This document shows positions 18,924 through 28,056 of a stretch of 64,000 nt of DNA, piece by piece (position 1 is the first letter of the stretch; each line of letters opens with the position of its first letter). The position numbers and the translations under genes are program-made. The stretch is from Rhodothermales bacterium (lineage in GTDB: Bacteria; Bacteroidota; Rhodothermia; Rhodothermales; UBA10348): NCBI GenBank assembly GCA_017643395.1, contig JAEPNP010000001.1:1323806-1387805 (forward strand). The letters are read 5' to 3'. The notes beneath the pieces are model-generated. The model was not told the origin of the DNA, did not search any database, and saw nothing but the letters and a program-made list of their open reading frames with translations.

Positions 18924-20120
18924 TCACATCCCGGGTCTGCCAAGTGCAAACTCCTGGACGATCTCCTGGCCCTGGCTCCCCTCTGCCTCCACTAGCACAT
19001 AGTCCGCTCCGAATTCCACAATCTGGTAGCCCGGCTCTTCCAGCGAGCAAAGAAGCTGTCCGTCTCGATCAAAGGCGAGCCAGGCATCCATTTCCTCCCC
19101 CGGTTTCTGGTAGATCTCGACCCAGAGCGTGCCGTCCCGCCCATAGCCCATGCCCGTGAAGACGGGGAACGTATCGGCCGCAGGGCGGCTGGGGCGGACA
19201 CGAGGTTCAACGAACATGCGGATTTCCTCTTCCGATCGGTCTGCGGAGGCCGCCAGGATGCGCTCTCGCTCCCGTTCGACGTCGCGCTGAGTGACACGCT
19301 CAGGTTCGGTGTCCCAGGCCAACCTGAACAGCGGCGCAAACGGCGGTGACCCCTCCCGCACCTCGATCTCTGCGCGGTCCCCTCGCCCAAGAGCAATACG
19401 GTCGGGACCGGCAGCCAGCTCAAATCCGGACTCAAAGTGCGGAGCGCCGACAAAATTGCTTTCGGCAGACAACAGGCCTCGTCTCATCCCTCGGAAGGTT
19501 CCGAGAGTGTCGACCACGTTGCCTTGAGGGTCGTACACGACGACGTTGTGCATCTCCGGCTCGTAGTCGGTCGGGAATCCCTCGGCGACGGTCGGGGAGG
19601 TCACAAAGAACCCGGCTCCAGTCAGCCCAAACGGGTAGGGAGGATTCAACAGGTCCGGAGAGGGACGCATACCGCGCACCCACGTCCCCTGGGCATCAAA
19701 TACCTCGAATTCCCAGGGCCGGTAGTCGCCCACCCAGAGCGAGTCACCGCTCGCGGCCACGTGCAGCGTGAAGGCGGCCCGAAACTCTCCGGGTCCCTCG
19801 CCCTGGCGGCCGTTTGCGCCCAGGAACCGCCCCTCGGAATCGAACATGCGGAGTTCCTGAGTCCCCTGGTTGACTACGGCAATCTGTCCTGCACTGGTCT
19901 TGGCGGCACCGAATACCCGATACAGCTGGTACTCGGGTTCTGAGTCCTCCTCGCCGATTGTCAGTCGGGGCGTCGATTCGATGGCACAGGTGCCGGGAGG
20001 ATTCGCCAGGCTGCTCATCACGACGGGGATTCCTTCTCCCGAGTTCGGGCTCTCGGATTCGGCAGGTGAGCACGCTGCGAGAAAGAGGCAAAGGACGACG
20101 GTGTGTCGCATGGGGAGCAT
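18924..20120 (-). CDS. Six-bladed beta-propeller lipoprotein
   Basis: About 398 residues. The start was set at 20120 (MLP-MRHTVV...); 20111 and 20138 are equally possible and all three keep the lipoprotein signal (VVLCLFLAAC). Propeller signatures: FDSEGRFLG, GRQGEGPGEF, SLWVGDYRPWEFEVFDAQG, and a blade near the end, MGYGRDGTLWVEIYQ. Convergent with the propeller gene ending at 18904 (19 bases between) and divergent from the RND gene at 20242, so its promoter lies between 20121 and 20241. Function unknown. Confidence 0.85.
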   Translation of the reverse strand: MLPMRHTVVLCLFLAACSPAESESPNSGEGIPVVMSSLANPPGTCAIESTPRLTIGEEDSEPEYQLYRVFGAAKTSAGQIAVVNQGTQELRMFDSEGRFLGANGRQGEGPGEFRAAFTLHVAASGDSLWVGDYRPWEFEVFDAQGTWVRGMRPSPDLLNPPYPFGLTGAGFFVTSPTVAEGFPTDYEPEMHNVVVYDPQGNVVDTLGTFRGMRRGLLSAESNFVGAPHFESGFELAAGPDRIALGRGDRAEIEVREGSPPFAPLFRLAWDTEPERVTQRDVERERERILAASADRSEEEIRMFVEPRVRPSRPAADTFPVFTGMGYGRDGTLWVEIYQKPGEEMDAWLAFDRDGQLLCSLEEPGYQIVEFGADYVLVEAEGSQGQEIVQEFALGRPGM

Positions 20121-20241
20121 AGGGGTTGGGTTGACCATGGCGGACAACCTAGCTCGTCCACCAGCCCGGTGAAATAAGGCGAAACGACTATTGCGCTGCC
20201 ACAGGCCGTGCTCAATACTGGGCGATGCCCTCGCAACGCCC

Positions 20242-23200
20242 TTGAACGCCTCCTCCCTGATCACCCGGCTCCAGCGCCGCCCCGTCGGTGTGCTGGCGTG
20301 GTCCACCGCGCTGCTCTTGGCAGGAGCATGGGCAGCCACCCAGGTCCCCCTGGAGTGGGCACCCACGGTCGAGTTGCCGGAGGTGACCGTGTCAGCGACC
20401 TGGCCGGGTGCGTCCCCGAGGGCGGTGGAGCGGTATGTGACGGCCCCCATCGAACGCGCCGCAGCGCGCGTGGCGGGCACGGAGCGCATCGCCAGTTACT
20501 CGACCGAGAACAGCGCATCTGTCACATTGGGCATCAGCCAGGAGACGGATGTGGGGTTGTACGTGGCTCAGCTGAATGAACAGCTGGCCGTGCTCCGTGA
20601 AACGCTGCCCGACCGCGTCTGGCCTCGGCTGACCAAGCGCATTCCGGAGTCCCTGAAGGACGAGCAGGGGTTCATGGAGCTGCAGGTAATCGGGCCGCGC
20701 GGCCTGGATGAGCTCCGGCAGTTGACGGAGCGTCGGGTCAAGCCGCGGATCCAGGCGATCCAGGGCATTGCCGAGATCGAGGTTCGTGGAGGCACCGAGC
20801 GCGAACTCCTGATCGAGCTGGATCCGGACCGGCTGTCGACCTACGGGCTCGGTCCACAGGATATTGAGCGGCAGGTGCGCGATCTGTTTGCGGACGAAGC
20901 CTATGGGCGATTGCGCGGCGCCGGCTCGAGTGCTCTGCTTATGCGCACGCCCGAGCAGGAGGTCGACGGATATCGAGACCTCGTTGTGCACGTTCCGCCG
21001 GGGCTTTCGGCGCCGGTGTACCTGCGGGACGTAGCCTCGGTCGAACTCGGGCCCGCGCCCGTTCGCAGCATCAGCCGGATCGACGGGAATCCGGTCGTCT
21101 CCATGCGACTGGATCGGGCCAAAGCCAGCAACCTCGTCGCCGTAGCCGAATCTGTGTATGACGCCATCGAGGCCCTGCGATCGGAGCTCCCGGACGATGT
21201 GCGTGTGCTGGTCCCTCAGGACCGCAGCGAGCACGTACGCGCCCAGCTGCGCGACCTCACGTGGCGAGGAGGACTCGGGCTGATTCTGGTAGTCTTTGTG
21301 CTTCTCTTCATGCTGAAGTCCGTCCGGGCGACCGGCGTGGTGCTCTTCAGCGTGGCGGTGTCGATAGCCGTGGCATTTCTGATGATTGGTCCGGCCGGAT
21401 TGTCGCTCAATCTGCTGACCATTGCCGGGCTGGTTCTGGTTTTCGGCCTCCTTGTGGACAACGCAGTGGTCGTGGTGGAGCAGCTGATGCACCACCGGGG
21501 TCCGAATGCCGGCGAGCGGGCTCTTCAAACCGTCTGGTTGCCGCTGGTGGGGGGCACCCTCTCCACGATGGTGGTGATGCTGCCTCTGGTTTACCTGTCG
21601 GGCGATTTGCAGGCGCTGTTTCTTCCGTTTGGTGTGCTGGTCTGCGTGGTGCTGGCCGCGTCCCTCGTGAGTGCGGCGGTAGTAGCGCCGGTCGCAGGCC
21701 GACGCCTGAAGCCGCTGGAAGTGCGCCCTGGCCGGTCACGAAGGCTCAGGCGATGGGCGGCGGCCCCCTATCGGCTGGTTGCCCGGTTCCCCAGGACCAC
21801 AGTTCTGGCCGCCGTGCTTGCGGTGGGACTCCCGGTCTGGTTGCTGCCCTACCAGATTTCCGTCGTAAACGACCCGGAGGCGGATCCCCGTTCTCCCACC
21901 GTGCGGCTGGCCAGTTTGTACAACGAGACGTTCGACCGGTCGTGGGTGCGCGATCTGCGTGACTGGACCGACCCGGTATTGGGTGGTCTGAGCCGGAAGT
22001 TCAAGCGTGAAGTCACGTTCGGTGAGCGCTGGAGGTATTCGCCCCGGCCCTCGGTATACGTGAACCTGGGATTTCCGCCGGGACACCCCATCGCCCGCGC
22101 AGACTCTCTCATGCTGGTTTTTGAGCGTGAGGCGCTGGCTTCCCCGTCGGTCGAGAAAGCGATCACTCATATCAATGAATCCAGCGCGAGTCTCAGGCTG
22201 ACCTTCAGCGAGCAGGCTCTCCTTGAGGCCGAGCCGTACCTGCTGAGGGAGCGCCTGATCTCGCACGCGGTCAACACGGGAGGCCTGCGCATCAGTGTCG
22301 GGGGTCTGATTCCGGACGGCTATTTCTCGGGGGTCGGCTCCGGCATTTCGGGCATCCGTCTGGACGCGATGGGGCCTAACTACGAAGACCTCGACCGGCT
22401 CATGCAGGCCTTCGCCGACTACGTCAGTGGCCGGAGTCGGCGGGTGGCAGGCGTTGAGTTGAATGCAAGCAGAGGCTACGGATTCGATCAGGCGCGCCAG
22501 GTCCTGCGCTTTGACTGGACCTCGGATTCCCAGCTCCGCAGTGGAGTCACCGCGGGCCAGATGGCGCGCAGCCTGTCGCCCGTCTTTCGCGCTCAGACGC
22601 CGGTAGGCCATGTGGATATGGGCGATGAGGTCCAGATGGGCGTGCGGCTCGCCGTGAAGGGCGTGGACGATCTGGACGTGGAGCGGCTCATCCAGCAGCC
22701 TTTTCCGGTCACCGATACCAGCGCGGTGCGGCTGGCGGGCCTCGCAACCTACGTGGTGGAGGAACGCCCTTCGGCCATCCGGCGCGAGGACCAGCGCTAC
22801 GTGCGCACCATCCAGATTGATTTCCGGGGACCCGGTCAGATGGCAAACACCTTCATTGAGTCGGCCCTCGAAGGCTTCGCCGTGCCGGTGGGGTACGACA
22901 TCCAGCGATCCTCCTTTTCCTTCTTCACCGATGAGGTCCAGCGCCAATTCACGTGGCTGCTGTGGGCAACCATTGCACTGGTATTCCTGATCACAGCCGC
23001 CGTGTTCGAGTCCTGGAGACTGCCCCTGATTGTGCTGCTGAGCGTGCCGACGGCGCTGATCGGAGTAGCCACCGGATTCCTCTGGACGGATGCGGCCTTT
23101 GCGGAGGGCGCCTTCATTGGTGCCATTCTCATGGTTGGAATCGCCGTCAACGACAGCATTTTGCTTGTCGACCGATTCCGGCAACTACGCGAAGCGCGAC

Positions 23201-23445
23201 CGGGCGGTCAGGCTTCCGTGCTCATGCGCCTGGCGGTCCGGGAGCGGTTGCGTCCCATGATCACCACCACGCTGACCAGTGTCGTCACCATGCTGCCCAT
23301 GGTCGTGTTTCCCTCCGAGACCGATTTCTGGCTGGGGCTCGCAGTGACAGTCATCGGGGGCCTGACCGCGTCTACCCTGTTCGCGCCCCTGGTAAGCGTG
23401 GCCGTGGTCAGCATGGGCTCAAACAAACAGGTGCAAGCCGCATGA
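20242..23445 (+). CDS. RND-family efflux permease, second copy, divergent type
   Basis: About 1067 residues. No ATG is available; the TTG at 20242 (NASSLITRLQRRPVGVLAW) gives a normal RND N-terminus, while a TTG at 20191 would add 17 residues. Seen: TM1 with RPV, a porter domain (GASPRAVERYVTAPIERA), TM4 GLLVDNAVVVVEQL (single Asp), and a C-terminal block with FITAAVFESWRLPL, GIAVNDSILLVDRF and RPMITTTLTSVVTMLPMV. The second periplasmic half is unlike that of the first RND gene (for example a Gly/Ser-rich DGYFSGVGSGISGIRLD stretch), so the two are not recent duplicates. No adaptor gene accompanies it; its stop overlaps the next start by 4 bases. Confidence 0.9.
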   Translation: MNASSLITRLQRRPVGVLAWSTALLLAGAWAATQVPLEWAPTVELPEVTVSATWPGASPRAVERYVTAPIERAAARVAGTERIASYSTENSASVTLGISQETDVGLYVAQLNEQLAVLRETLPDRVWPRLTKRIPESLKDEQGFMELQVIGPRGLDELRQLTERRVKPRIQAIQGIAEIEVRGGTERELLIELDPDRLSTYGLGPQDIERQVRDLFADEAYGRLRGAGSSALLMRTPEQEVDGYRDLVVHVPPGLSAPVYLRDVASVELGPAPVRSISRIDGNPVVSMRLDRAKASNLVAVAESVYDAIEALRSELPDDVRVLVPQDRSEHVRAQLRDLTWRGGLGLILVVFVLLFMLKSVRATGVVLFSVAVSIAVAFLMIGPAGLSLNLLTIAGLVLVFGLLVDNAVVVVEQLMHHRGPNAGERALQTVWLPLVGGTLSTMVVMLPLVYLSGDLQALFLPFGVLVCVVLAASLVSAAVVAPVAGRRLKPLEVRPGRSRRLRRWAAAPYRLVARFPRTTVLAAVLAVGLPVWLLPYQISVVNDPEADPRSPTVRLASLYNETFDRSWVRDLRDWTDPVLGGLSRKFKREVTFGERWRYSPRPSVYVNLGFPPGHPIARADSLMLVFEREALASPSVEKAITHINESSASLRLTFSEQALLEAEPYLLRERLISHAVNTGGLRISVGGLIPDGYFSGVGSGISGIRLDAMGPNYEDLDRLMQAFADYVSGRSRRVAGVELNASRGYGFDQARQVLRFDWTSDSQLRSGVTAGQMARSLSPVFRAQTPVGHVDMGDEVQMGVRLAVKGVDDLDVERLIQQPFPVTDTSAVRLAGLATYVVEERPSAIRREDQRYVRTIQIDFRGPGQMANTFIESALEGFAVPVGYDIQRSSFSFFTDEVQRQFTWLLWATIALVFLITAAVFESWRLPLIVLLSVPTALIGVATGFLWTDAAFAEGAFIGAILMVGIAVNDSILLVDRFRQLREARPGGQASVLMRLAVRERLRPMITTTLTSVVTMLPMVVFPSETDFWLGLAVTVIGGLTASTLFAPLVSVAVVSMGSNKQVQAA

Positions 23446-24578
23446 AGTACATCGCACTGCTGATTCTGTCCGTTCCGATGCTGGTCTCCGCTCAGCACGT
23501 GATGGTCGACGGTCCCCCGAAATGGGGCGATGGACTCCGCGTCATCGAGGAGGTACGCATCGGAGACCGGCCGGATGAGGTGCACCTGCTCGGTCGCATC
23601 GCGGATGTGGCGGTCTCTGCAGACGGCACGATCTGGGTGGCTGACGGCTCAGTGCCGCAAATCAGGCTGTACAGTGCAGACGGAGACTACCTGCGGGATG
23701 TCGGTGGGCCCGGGCAGGGACCCGGTGAATACCGGCGCATCATGGGCCTCAAGTCCACGAGCAATGATGAGATGGTGCTGTTCGACCCGGGAAATCACAG
23801 AATCACATTCTTCAGTTCCAGCGGAGAGTACCTGCGATCATTCCCGGTCGACTCCGGCCTGCACGCCAGCGATGTGCTAAGCGTTGACGCCAAGGGCTTC
23901 GTCTACGTGGCCAAGAGGGATCTGGCCGCGCCGCGTCAGGAGAACGGGGCTTCTCCCAAGGTCTGGTTGAAGATCGATGCGCAGGGCGACGTGATTGAGC
24001 GCATCCCCGTGCCGGCGCGCTCCAGGAAGCGCGGCTTCGTACTGGTGACTCCTATGGGATATCGCGGCCCGTTCCCCAGTGAAACCATCAGTGCCGTGTC
24101 AAGTGAGGGGCGACTCCTGGTGGCCGACAACCAGGCCTACACCATTTCCAATGGCTCCATCACACTTGAGCGGCCCTACGAGCCGCTGTCGGCCCTGCCT
24201 GAAGAAGTAGCGTACTGGAAATCCGTCGCGAGGCGTTTTGAGGAACGTTCGCGGTCGGGAGCCGATCTGGTTTCTTTCGTAGAGGAAACCAAGCCGGCGT
24301 TCCGCCGCATGTCCGTCGATTCCGATGGGCGGCTCTGGTTCAACATGTACGCGGAGGCGGAGGCGCGGCCGCGTTCGTCCGGTCAGGGGGAGACTTGGCT
24401 GGACTGGTACCCCGAGTTTGAGGTATTGGGCGGAGACGGCACGTACTTCGGACGGATCAAGCTCCCCGAGAAGACCTACTTCTATGACGCGCGCGGCCCC
24501 TTGATCTGGGCCGAACTCGAGGCGGAAGATGGCAGCCCGGTGGTAGTACGCTACCGGACAGAACGCACGGATTCGTGA
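23442..24578 (+). CDS. Exported six-bladed beta-propeller protein
   Basis: 378 residues; the ATG at 23442 overlaps the RND stop (ATGA). Signal peptide KYIALLILSVPMLVSAQ. Repeats: DVAVSADGTIWVADGSVPQIRLYSADG is one blade, then GGPGQGPGEYRRI (family signature) and MVLFDPGNHRITFFSSSGEY. Translational coupling to the permease argues for a joint function, but none is described to my knowledge. Its own end overlaps a possible GTG start of the next gene. Confidence 0.88.
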   Translation: MKYIALLILSVPMLVSAQHVMVDGPPKWGDGLRVIEEVRIGDRPDEVHLLGRIADVAVSADGTIWVADGSVPQIRLYSADGDYLRDVGGPGQGPGEYRRIMGLKSTSNDEMVLFDPGNHRITFFSSSGEYLRSFPVDSGLHASDVLSVDAKGFVYVAKRDLAAPRQENGASPKVWLKIDAQGDVIERIPVPARSRKRGFVLVTPMGYRGPFPSETISAVSSEGRLLVADNQAYTISNGSITLERPYEPLSALPEEVAYWKSVARRFEERSRSGADLVSFVEETKPAFRRMSVDSDGRLWFNMYAEAEARPRSSGQGETWLDWYPEFEVLGGDGTYFGRIKLPEKTYFYDARGPLIWAELEAEDGSPVVVRYRTERTDS

Positions 24579-24607
24579 GCACTTTCTCAAGAGTATACCG
24601 CCCTGCC

Positions 24608-25720
24608 ATGACCAGATACCCCATCCTCGTTCTCGTCCTGATCTTCCTGGGCTGTGGCGCAGAGCCGAATGGAGGGGGCGTTGTCGAGAATGGCCCGGTT
24701 CCCCAGTGGATGGCCGACGGATCGCCGGCCGTTCGCCTGGTGCGCGAACAGACCTACGGACGAGAGGACGGCTCGATTGAGGAAATGCTTGATACTCCCC
24801 GTCGAGCGGTCGTCGATGCGCAGGGCACGCTGTATCTGCATGACGGAGAGCGCCTGGTGGCATTCGATTCGGCCGGCGAGGTGCTGTGGCAGGTTGCTGC
24901 GCAGGGCGAGGGTCCAGGAGAGCTTCACCGCGTGAGAGGCCTGACCCTGGGCCAGGACGGTCATCTGCTGGTCACGAACCAGTCGGGCACCCGGCTCGAC
25001 AGGTTCACCGCGGAGGGATCGTACACAGACTCGCGGCCCGTTTCTTCGCTCGGACTGACGCGCGGTACGGTGCAGGGTGTGTTTGCCAACGGGCACTATT
25101 TGATGAGCGCCACGCTGCCGGGTGCCTACGGCGCGCGCCTGCTCCTCGTGGCCGACGAGGATCCGTTGCGCCTGGTAGACAGCCTCAGCGTCAGGCAGAA
25201 GGGCAGCCGGGAGGAAATCGAGGCCATCTCTGTGGGCTCGGCGATGGGAGTGGTCGCGGACCGCATCGCCCTTGCACTCATCCACGAGTACGGCTACATC
25301 ATCATGGATCAGCAGCTGGACACACTGTCTATTTCCAAGCGGCCGGATGTGCCCAAGCCCGCTCCCTACGGATTCCTGCACAACGGCAATCCTTCGATGA
25401 TCATGCTCGGGTCCAGCTTCGATCCCCTTCCACTGGCCGAGGGGCGCTGGCTGGGAGGGGCGTCCTGGGCGATGGACGTGGAGAACATCGAAGAGTTGGC
25501 GCCTCGGCTGTTCAGTCCGGACGGACCAACCATCGAGTACACGCGCTCCCTCGATCTGTACGACCGGGATGGCACGCTGCTCTATGCCTGGACGGAGGAA
25601 GCCATGGAGGCGGCCGGCCTTCGTTCGGTCCTGGCATCGGACGGCGAAGCGCTGATCTGGGCGCGTACCACGGACGACGTGCCGACGGTGGCGCGCTTTC
25701 GATTGGAGATAGACGGGTAG
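24608..25720 (+). CDS. Six-bladed beta-propeller lipoprotein
   Basis: 370 residues from the ATG at 24608 (TRYPILVLVLIFLGC, lipobox FLGC). A GTG at 24575 overlaps the upstream stop (GTGA) and would add 11 residues; it cannot be excluded. Signatures: AVVDAQGTLYLHDGERLVAFDSAG, AAQGEGPGELHRV, LGQDGHLLVTNQSGTRLDRF. Last gene of the second RND group and convergent with the BlaR1-like gene (14 bases between). The arrangement permease, exported propeller, propeller lipoprotein mirrors the adaptor, propeller, propeller lipoprotein order at 6316-9928. Confidence 0.87.
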   Translation: MTRYPILVLVLIFLGCGAEPNGGGVVENGPVPQWMADGSPAVRLVREQTYGREDGSIEEMLDTPRRAVVDAQGTLYLHDGERLVAFDSAGEVLWQVAAQGEGPGELHRVRGLTLGQDGHLLVTNQSGTRLDRFTAEGSYTDSRPVSSLGLTRGTVQGVFANGHYLMSATLPGAYGARLLLVADEDPLRLVDSLSVRQKGSREEIEAISVGSAMGVVADRIALALIHEYGYIIMDQQLDTLSISKRPDVPKPAPYGFLHNGNPSMIMLGSSFDPLPLAEGRWLGGASWAMDVENIEELAPRLFSPDGPTIEYTRSLDLYDRDGTLLYAWTEEAMEAAGLRSVLASDGEALIWARTTDDVPTVARFRLEIDG

Positions 25721-25734
25721 TCTGCCGTCGGTCG

Positions 25735-27618
25735 CTAGTCGCGGCCGACTTCCTCCAGGTACACCTGCTCGACCTTGTGCAGACGCACGATGGATCCGTC
25801 CGGGCCGCTCACGGTGACAGCCAGATCTCCGGAAACGGTGGTTCGCAGGGGTTGGCGGGACGACTCGGGCTCAAATCGGACCGTGGTGCCGTCCGCATCG
25901 TCGATCTGGATGGACACGGCCAGAGGCAGCAAGAATGTCAGTTGGGCGTGCCAGGTCGAGGCCGCAGGCTCAAGCTCCACGATGGAGGTATCCGCCCTCG
26001 CCCCGGCCCGCATGATCACGTACCGGTCGAACTGGTGATCGGTATAGACGATGGCCATGGAGGCGCTGTCCGCGGTCGTTTGCATGGCGCGTCCCAGATC
26101 TTCCACCCGGCCAACGACGATGGCATCCGCCTTATTGATTCGAGCCAATCCTTCCAGGTATTCGGGCTCGAACGGGGGACCGGTAAACACGGGAAGCCAG
26201 GTCCGCTTTATCTCCGCAACGGAGCTGTAGTGGTCGATGGTCCAGGTGTCATCCAGGGGGAGCAGCGCTCTTCGCAGATCCCGGGTGACGGCCTCAGAGG
26301 ACTTCGCCTCTCTCGGAGGAAGCAGGCGAACCGGAATCGACAGTTCTGTCCAGACCCGTTCGCCATCGACCACGCCAGGCAGCCATCGGCTTTCCTTCAC
26401 CGCACGAATGGCTTCGGCATCGCATCCCTCGGTGAGCCCGAAGCGCGTCTCCGGATTGTGCACGAACCCGTCGGGGTCCAGTATGAATTCAACCACGACG
26501 ATCCCGCCATATCGGGAGGGACAGGCATCGGAGGGATAGACCAGCGTGCGATTCAGCGAGTCGACTCCACCCGGCAACTCGGGCACCTGATCCGTGGTGC
26601 GGAATCGTTCCGAGGAACTGGAGACGGGCAACGCCAGCCTTTCGGCCAGTCCTGGCACCACAGCGGGTTCAGCAGGGGCACCAAGGCAGCCTCCGGCCAA
26701 TCCGGAAACCAGAAGCACCAGGGCGCCCAACCCCAACGCCGTCGCGGGCCTTGACTGCCGAGCCGCACGAGAACACTGGTCAAGGCGCTTTCGCAGGTCA
26801 GCGAACGAACTCATGGGCACGACAAGGTCTCCAGCCGGAGCGGTGCCGGCCGCTGCCAGGAGCGCGCGTCCGTATCGGCCGCGACTGACTGCCTGCCGCG
26901 TCAGCAGCCGCCCATCGCACGATAGCTCGCAGAGCGCGCGAAGCTGTCGGTCCAGCACGTGCGCCAGCGGGTGGAAAAAGAACACGGCTTTGATCAGACC
27001 GGCAGTCGCTGCCCGGAAGAGATCTCCGCTTCGAATGTGTTCATCCTCGTGGGCGATGGCCTCTTCGGGGTAGGGGAACGATGCGGGCAGCACCACGACC
27101 GGAGAGCGAAGGCCAAACGCGAACGGCCCGGCGGCCTGGGGAGACACCACAACCAGTCTGCCGGAGTTGAAGGATCGTTGACGGTCTGGAAGCGCGTGCC
27201 GGATGCACGCACCGAGGCGGATGGCCGAGACCGCGAATCGTGTCATGCCGAACAGGGAGAGCAGCAGACACGCGGCGGTGAGAAGACCGAGGGCCAGATG
27301 GAGGGGGTCCTGACGTGGTGGGGCCGGAGCAGCTTGAGCCGGCAGTTCGGGCGCCGGTGAGGGCGCCACCTCGCCCGCAACGAAGGCCGGCATGGGCTCG
27401 GGGACCGGGGCGGGCAGGCCCGGCACGATCTGGGCCAGGATGAGGGTCAACGGCAACGCGACCAGAATGGCCAGGCGGGCGTCCATCTGGAGCTGCCAGT
27501 CCCGGCGCCGCATCACTTGAAGCACGACGAGCAGAGCGGCTGCCAGCAGTGTCCACACAATGATCGGCTTCCAGAGGGGAAGCCATGCCGCCTGCCCGAG
27601 ATCTGCCAGTGCCATCAT
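25735..27618 (-). CDS. BlaR1-like M56 membrane metallopeptidase with TonB-type C-terminal domain
   Basis: 627 residues. Membrane-embedded zinc protease that in known systems cleaves its partner repressor after a signal. Seen: TM segments near 17-36, 48-66, 106-130 and 294-314; the zinc motif HEDEH at 190-194; ELSCD at 231-235 (third ligand region); then a TonB_C-like domain at about 352-433 (GGIVVVEFILDPDGFV...AIRAVKESRWLPG) where classical BlaR1 has a penicillin-binding sensor. The last 190 residues are beta-rich and unassigned. It overlaps the BlaI-like gene by 4 bases. No beta-lactamase gene is near, so the inducing signal and target genes are unknown. Confidence 0.9.
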   Translation of the reverse strand: MMALADLGQAAWLPLWKPIIVWTLLAAALLVVLQVMRRRDWQLQMDARLAILVALPLTLILAQIVPGLPAPVPEPMPAFVAGEVAPSPAPELPAQAAPAPPRQDPLHLALGLLTAACLLLSLFGMTRFAVSAIRLGACIRHALPDRQRSFNSGRLVVVSPQAAGPFAFGLRSPVVVLPASFPYPEEAIAHEDEHIRSGDLFRAATAGLIKAVFFFHPLAHVLDRQLRALCELSCDGRLLTRQAVSRGRYGRALLAAAGTAPAGDLVVPMSSFADLRKRLDQCSRAARQSRPATALGLGALVLLVSGLAGGCLGAPAEPAVVPGLAERLALPVSSSSERFRTTDQVPELPGGVDSLNRTLVYPSDACPSRYGGIVVVEFILDPDGFVHNPETRFGLTEGCDAEAIRAVKESRWLPGVVDGERVWTELSIPVRLLPPREAKSSEAVTRDLRRALLPLDDTWTIDHYSSVAEIKRTWLPVFTGPPFEPEYLEGLARINKADAIVVGRVEDLGRAMQTTADSASMAIVYTDHQFDRYVIMRAGARADTSIVELEPAASTWHAQLTFLLPLAVSIQIDDADGTTVRFEPESSRQPLRTTVSGDLAVTVSGPDGSIVRLHKVEQVYLEEVGRD

Positions 27619-28004
27619 TCCGATGCCTCGAGGTCTTCGACGAGCTTGCGCAGGGTTGCCGTCTCTTGCTCAGAGAGTTCCACCCCGTCCGCAAGTGCGC
27701 GCACCAGTTCGCTGCGAGAGCCCCCGAACACCGAGGCGACCATCTGCCTGAGGATGCCGCGCTTTACTTCATGCTCGGGCTTGCGGGGGGTGTAGAAATG
27801 CGTTTTGCCAACCAGCTCGGCATGCAGGTAGCCCTTTCGAGAGAGCTTGCGCATGATGGTTTGCACCGTGTTGTGCGCAAGGTCCCGCTCAAGTGAGTCC
27901 CGTACCTCCGCAACGGAAACGCGACCCAGCCGCCACACTGCGTTGAGGATGTCCATCTCGGTTTCCCCGAGGGAGGTCAGAATGCTTCGCGAACCTGGTG
28001 CCAT
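27615..28004 (-). CDS. BlaI/MecI-family transcriptional repressor
   Basis: 129 residues. Winged-helix dimeric repressor of the BlaI/CopY family. Seen: LGETEMDILNAVWRLGRVSVAEV (helices 1-2), HNTVQTIMRKLSRKGYL (recognition helix, near-canonical), the wing region KTHFYTPRKPEHE, and a C-terminal dimer helix ending in SELSEQ-type text (LSEQETATLRKLVEDLE). In known systems the M56 partner cleaves in the dimer domain. Two palindromic sites lie directly upstream and over the promoter, so it almost certainly represses its own operon. Confidence 0.93.
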   Translation of the reverse strand: MAPGSRSILTSLGETEMDILNAVWRLGRVSVAEVRDSLERDLAHNTVQTIMRKLSRKGYLHAELVGKTHFYTPRKPEHEVKRGILRQMVASVFGGSRSELVRALADGVELSEQETATLRKLVEDLEASE

Positions 28005-28007
28005 GGA

Positions 28008-28029
28008 ATCTCCTATCAGGATAGGAGAT
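28008..28029. promoter_or_regulatory. BlaI-type operator 1, perfect palindrome
   Basis: A 22-base perfect palindrome with half-site ATCTCCTATC and a 2-base centre, starting 4 bases upstream of the repressor ATG. It overlaps the -10 hexamer and the expected transcription start. Confidence 0.85.
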
Positions 28030-28056
28030 GGTACGCAGCGCTATCTCCTATGTCAA
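28028..28056 (-). promoter_or_regulatory. Sigma-70-like promoter of the BlaI/BlaR1-like operon
   Basis: Reading the minus strand: TTGACA (28056-28051), a 17-base spacer, then TACCAT (28033-28028). A perfect -35 and a 4/6 -10, each overlapped by one operator. It resembles the housekeeping consensus rather than the Bacteroidota TAnnTTTG type. Confidence 0.65.

Noticed and set aside
21736-23184. Long minus-strand open frame (482 codons) opposite the second RND permease
   Set aside because: Shadow of a certain RND gene; no motifs.
25735-28004. Beta-lactam resistance operon
   Set aside because: Although the regulators are BlaR1/BlaI-like, no beta-lactamase or PBP2a-like gene lies nearby and the sensor domain is not penicillin-binding.
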